Assembly (NCBI GenBank): GCA_020698575.1
Contig: CM036239.1
Location: forward strand, 11,307,263 to 11,371,262
Reading direction: 5' to 3'
Length of the DNA: 64,000 nt
Source of the DNA: Bostrychus sinensis
Lineage: Eukaryota > Chordata > Actinopteri > Gobiiformes > Eleotridae
This document shows positions 60,255 to 64,000 of the stretch, piece by piece. The notes under the pieces were generated by a model, which was not told the DNA's origin, did no database searches, and was given only the letters and a program-made list of their open reading frames with translations. A program made the translations under genes and the position numbers. Every line of letters starts with the position of its first letter. The first letter of the stretch is position 1.

Positions 60255-60614
60255 TGTTACATCCTTTGTGCTGTAGTGTGTTGTTGTTTTCTTTCCTTGT
60301 CTCCACCCACCAGTCCTGCCAGCTCATCAGCTACACCTGAGTCTGAGAGCTGGGTATAAAAGGCCGGAGCTGCTTTCATTCTGTGGCCAGTGGGTCCTTG
60401 GTGCTGCAGCCACAATCATCGCCTAAGTTTAATTAGTCTTTTGTACATATTTTTCCATTAGTATTTTTTGTATACTTTTTTGATATATTTTCTGTAAATA
60501 AACCTCAGTTTTTGTTATTCCGCAACACATCTCCATTCTCCTGTTTTTTTCTACCACCGGTAAATCTACTTCAGTTACTGTGCCAGCGCCCCTAGCCATC
60601 CCTGGCACATAACA
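60255..60614 (+). mobile_element. Probable solo LTR
   Basis: A 360-bp segment begins TGTTACATCC and ends CACATAACA. It has a TATA box in GGGTATAAAAGGCC (near 60353) and AATAAA (near 60497), the promoter and polyadenylation layout of an LTR. The flanks TAGTG and TAATG would be a 5-bp duplication with one change. No internal coding region is attached. Confidence 0.65.
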
Positions 60615-61016
60615 TAATGTAACTTACTCTAAATTTTTACCCAAATTACTTCTGCTTCTTAGGGGATGTAAGGCATGGTTCATGATCTTTAAAATATGTG
60701 GTGTCAGAGATGATAAAATATCAGACTAGCCTCTTGGACTGACCCTAAAACCCCTAAACTATGCAAGACATGAAGACCAGAATTTTTTTTGGAAAAGGGT
60801 GTAAAAAACCTGAGGATACTGGCTGCAATCATTTCTGTGTAAAAAAACAAATAAAGGAGATGGCATTACCATTTTATGCCCTGTTTCAATAGTGCAGTTT
60901 CAACAGAAAAAAACAAACAAAAAACTTTTAAATAAAATCCCGATATTGCCTTGGGTTTTTGGAGCTTTATTTTTTCTTGTCCTAACAGTCTAAATGTAAA
61001 GGGAACTGTAGCATAC

Positions 61017-61120
61017 TCAGTCTGGTAGGACGCCTGCAGGATGTTGCCCTCATTGCCAGGTCCAGCAGTGGGCCAGCCCATCTGATGATAACGTGATGCA
61101 ACTTGCTTCAACACATAGTC
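61017..61120 (-). CDS. trhde: TRH-degrading ectoenzyme, internal exon (second visible)
   Basis: This exon encodes 34 residues and two bases of the next codon. It reads DYVLKQVASRYHQMGWP, then a short Gly/Pro-rich loop (TAGPGNEGN), then ILQASYQT. The acceptor is CAACAG|GAC and the donor GA|GTATGC. The split codon GA+G gives Glu, so the joined text continues QTEELQREL. It belongs to the C-terminal helical domain, which in this family caps the active-site cleft and limits peptide size. The loop after MGWP is where the family varies most. The exon sits between a 106-bp intron and a 2795-bp intron that carries two hAT MITEs, a TTAA MITE and an LTR. Confidence 0.93.
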
Positions 61121-61226
61121 CTGTTGACAAAAGCACACGATCGTTATTATTACAGTGTCTAAATGTAATGACTAAACTCTCTGTGAGCATGACTGATGAA
61201 GTGTTATTGAGTGTGGTCTTGTTTAC

Positions 61227-61374
61227 ACTGAACAGGCTGTACTCGTCTGTGCGGTCCAGCAGTTTGTCCAGCTGGTACAGCACTCGGCTGGCAGCGTGCC
61301 ACGGCAGGAAGGACGTCTCCTCCGGCAGGTAGCCAATCAGCTGCAGAGGGATGCTCTGTGGAAGGTACCCTGCC
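61227..61374 (-). CDS. trhde: TRH-degrading ectoenzyme, internal exon (first of seven visible)
   Basis: This exon encodes 49 whole residues after one base that completes a codon from an upstream exon. It begins AGYLPQSIPLQLIGYLPEE and includes FLPWHAASRVLY and DKLLDRTDEYSLFS. The FLPWHAASR block is typical of the start of the ERAP1_C-like helical domain in M1 aminopeptidases, and the flanking residues match TRHDE better than other M1 members. TRHDE is a type II membrane ectopeptidase that removes pyroglutamate from thyrotropin-releasing hormone outside the cell. The acceptor reads CTTCCAG|G and the donor AGT|GTAAAC. The next exon follows after only 106 bp. The zinc-binding HExxH and the exopeptidase GxMEN motifs are not in the window, so they must lie in exons above 64000. 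Confidence 0.93.
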
Positions 61375-63662
61375 CTGGAAGTCAGACAATAATAAAAAAG
61401 AAAAAATCACATAGTAATTTTGGTTGTGGCAAAAAGTCATTCTTTTGTGTCAATTTTAAAATAAGCAAGAACGAAGCAGAAAATGTCTAAAATATTCATC
61501 CCACATACATGATAAACACTTTTCAACTTTTTTTTTTTTTTATAAAATAGAAATAGGGCACTTTTAATCAAATGTGGCAGCTGTGGGTATTGATTGTAAT
61601 GATGACAAGATAAAAAGAATATTTCCAACCGTCTGGAGCAGTCTGAATGGTCTAAGGAAACAATACTGCAGCAAATGGCACAATTATGATCAAATGCCAA
61701 GCTTTTAGGAACAGTTGTGTACCCTGTGGTTTGCTTTAAAGGTTTTTAAAATGCCAACCAAATATTATATATAACTGTCACATAAGATTCTGGGGAATAA
61801 CATGCAGTTTACCAAATTAACTTAAATACCACCACAGCTTCCGGCAGCCGAGGTTACGTCTACCTGCTTGGGAATATTAACATCAGTCCTTTGTGCATTT
61901 ATTAGCATTCATGATGTTTTGGCAGAGCACGATGCTGCTTCCTGATCTGACCTTCAGCTCCGCCCACTCTTCATGAATAATAATGACTCGGGAAGCTGAG
62001 GACGCAAAGTCAGCTCACACAAATGTAGTTATAGTCTTAATTGTGTGTCATCATTGTTTAGCAGCAATTGGAGAAATGTGAAGTGAGTGATGAAAAGGTG
62101 ATGTGATTGGATTTATCCCGCAGTGACACACAGCTGTGACCTTTACAGCCCAGCTGTCAATCAGACTCTGGAGCAGCAGAAATGACATGATGAAGGTGAA
62201 TGATGTCACAGGCTTTTCACAATAAAGTTTATAAGTAATAATAAGTTTTGATGGGTGCAGTTTTCTTTTAGATTATTATTATTATTTTTTTTTTAATGTT
62301 TCACAAACAAACAAACTGAGTGAGACAAAGTCTTCCAACCAATCTGTTTCAGATAAGACGCTAAGACTTTGAGCGGCTGAGGAGCTCCAGATTTCCATAA
62401 TCTGCCTCATATGCAGCTCAACCAACCTCCACACATTCATCTCTATTCCCATCATGCACCTGGCCAATGAGAAATTACCATAATCCATCCAGCCTGCAGA
62501 GACTTCCTGTTTACGCCGCTCTGAACTGCTTATAGGCCTGAGCACCAAACTGAAAGATAGAGGGACAGTGGTTGCTGTAGCAACCTCTTTGATCCATTTT
62601 CTGTCCATCACTGTTTTCCATTCATCATCTTTCATCCATCTATTTCCACCTGCAAATGTAAACTGTCACATCACTATTTTCACGTCAGTCATTGTCATGG
62701 AACCGTGACTCTCAGAATAAAATAGAAGTATTTCTTCTGGCTGTCAGTCCATCACTGCAAACTTCCTATGGGAACCATGGGAATCTTCATGACGACTCTG
62801 TAATGAACTGTGCACCTTTAGAAGGCACTAAATATCGTGTGAACTCAGCATGTTCACTTTAAAAAAAAGAGATGATAGATTTTTTAATTTTGCACTCATT
62901 TACAGTCTCTCTGTGGGTGACTGTCTCTTTGTCTCAGCCTCTGCTGTCGTCTTAACAAGCTCATTAACTCGTTAACATTGTTAAGGCCCAGTTAATTGTT
63001 TGTCCATTAGCCATTAGCAAGGCTCACTGGAGAGCTAACGAGTGACTGTAGCGGCCATAAAGAGGCGACATCCATCACTGTTTAAGTGCATACTCGCAGA
63101 GACACTCTCATTTATTTCTGCTAAACTAGCTGTGCACTCTGGCACATACACACAGAGAAGTCTGCTGTCACCAATCAGCATTTACCACAAAGCAGATTGC
63201 TTACATTTCAGATAATCGAACTGTACTCATGAGGAGAAGAGGCACGAGTTAGATTAAATGAGATTAAAGATCTCTACCGTAGTTATACATTTAATTAAGG
63301 ACATTAGGGAAGTGTTAGAAGAGCATTGTGAAATCAACGGTTTACTGTATTTACAGCAAATGAAATAACCAAAGACAGCAGTTTGAAGTGTTTTCAGTTT
63401 CACCTTTTTTTTCTCTTTCAATTGTGCTCAGTTTAAGACTGCAACTTTATTTGTTCTTGAACAAAGAGATCCATATAGGCTATAAAGTTCACGACTACTA
63501 TATTGTACATATACTTAGACTTTACTGTGAACCACACTTTTGTGCTTGGTAGTCAGAAACCTACTTTTGGAAAATGTAAAATGCCAAGGTCTTTGTGCTT
63601 AACACTGATATTGTCCAGTTTATTGCTATAAGTTACACATAATGCAAATCAGCACTGTTGCT
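61375..63662. other. trhde intron upstream of the first visible exon
   Basis: No further trhde exon is found in this 2.3-kb stretch. In particular there is nothing resembling the GYFRVNYD-type segment expected before AGYLPQ. The next exon must lie beyond the window. An open frame at 62282-62635 on the minus strand has no domain or splice context. Confidence 0.6.
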
Positions 63663-64000
63663 TTAAAAGGGCTATATTGTGCTTTTATTTATATTTTTAA
63701 ACCAATCTTGGTCACTTACTGGTGCCATAAAGAAACAGGTGAAAAGACCCTCAGAGGGCTGCAGAGAGCAGGTGAGTGCAAACTGTTGTTTTTTGAACAC
63801 AGAGGAAAAAAAGCTTTTTACTTCCTTAAACATTTTGTATGATGCCATTTTACTACAAAATGTAAGGTTCATGGGGGAGGCGTTTTGAAGCCACAGAGCA
63901 ACCATGCCAGAAAATAGAGGATTACTCCAACAGGTGTTAATGAAGCAAAACACAACTCTAGCTGTATGTTTTTGATGATGGGACAATATTATGACAAGGT
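63663..64000 (-). mobile_element. TTAA-flanked MITE (piggyBac-like), copy 3, cut by window end
   Basis: It starts at TTAA (63663-63666). AAGGGCTATATTGTGCTTTT, then AAACCAAT, matches the reverse complement of the right part of copy 2. Near the edge, CTAGCTGTATGTTTTTGATG and ATGGGACAATATTATGAC match the reversed left part. The outer end is beyond 64000. Relative to copies 1 and 2 it is inverted. Confidence 0.8.

Noticed and set aside
62282..62635. 117-residue minus frame upstream of the trhde exons, tested as a missing exon
   Set aside because: The sequence has none of the M1 aminopeptidase blocks expected before AGYLPQ, and no acceptor/donor pair in the right phase.

Overview
The window looks like nuclear DNA of a ray-finned (teleost) fish. 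It is AT-rich and gene-poor, with long introns bounded by GT/AG splice sites. It is full of fish-type mobile DNA: tRNA-derived SINEs, L2/CR1-like LINE pieces, a Ty3/Gypsy remnant, and Tc1/mariner, hAT and TTAA-inserting MITEs. There is no sign of bacterial-style gene organisation. The species cannot be fixed from the sequence alone.

One protein-coding gene is firmly supported. Seven consecutive exons on the minus strand (61374 down to 40656) encode the last 301 residues and the stop codon of an M1-family aminopeptidase. It is recognisable as thyrotropin-releasing-hormone-degrading ectoenzyme (trhde, pyroglutamyl-peptidase II). All phases agree and the seven pieces join into one uninterrupted frame. 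They cover only the C-terminal helical ERAP1_C-like region. The cytoplasmic tail, membrane anchor and catalytic zinc domain lie beyond position 64000.

Layout: 1-40655 is the region downstream of trhde. It holds no coding exon I can recognise, and consists of microsatellites, DNA transposons, three LINE fragments, two SINEs and a broken Ty3/Gypsy element (about 32.4-35.44 kb). 40656-61374 is the trhde 3' half. Its introns are 1582, 84, 4234, 11011, 2795 and 106 bp in order of increasing coordinate, and the larger ones carry most of the datable insertions. These include three hAT MITEs with 8-bp target duplications, a Tc1-type element with a TTAA-flanked MITE nested inside it, and two solo-LTR candidates. 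The 11-kb intron also carries two separate 21-bp-period minisatellites (49402-51090 and 55909-56520). 61375-64000 is intron upstream of the first visible exon and ends in another TTAA MITE cut by the window edge.

I found no convincing new biological system. The most unusual signals are the two 21-bp minisatellites. Each carries CpG positions found in their intact and both deaminated states across units, and the larger has a 441-bp higher-order period. The long open frames across these arrays follow from a repeat unit divisible by three and are not evidence of genes.
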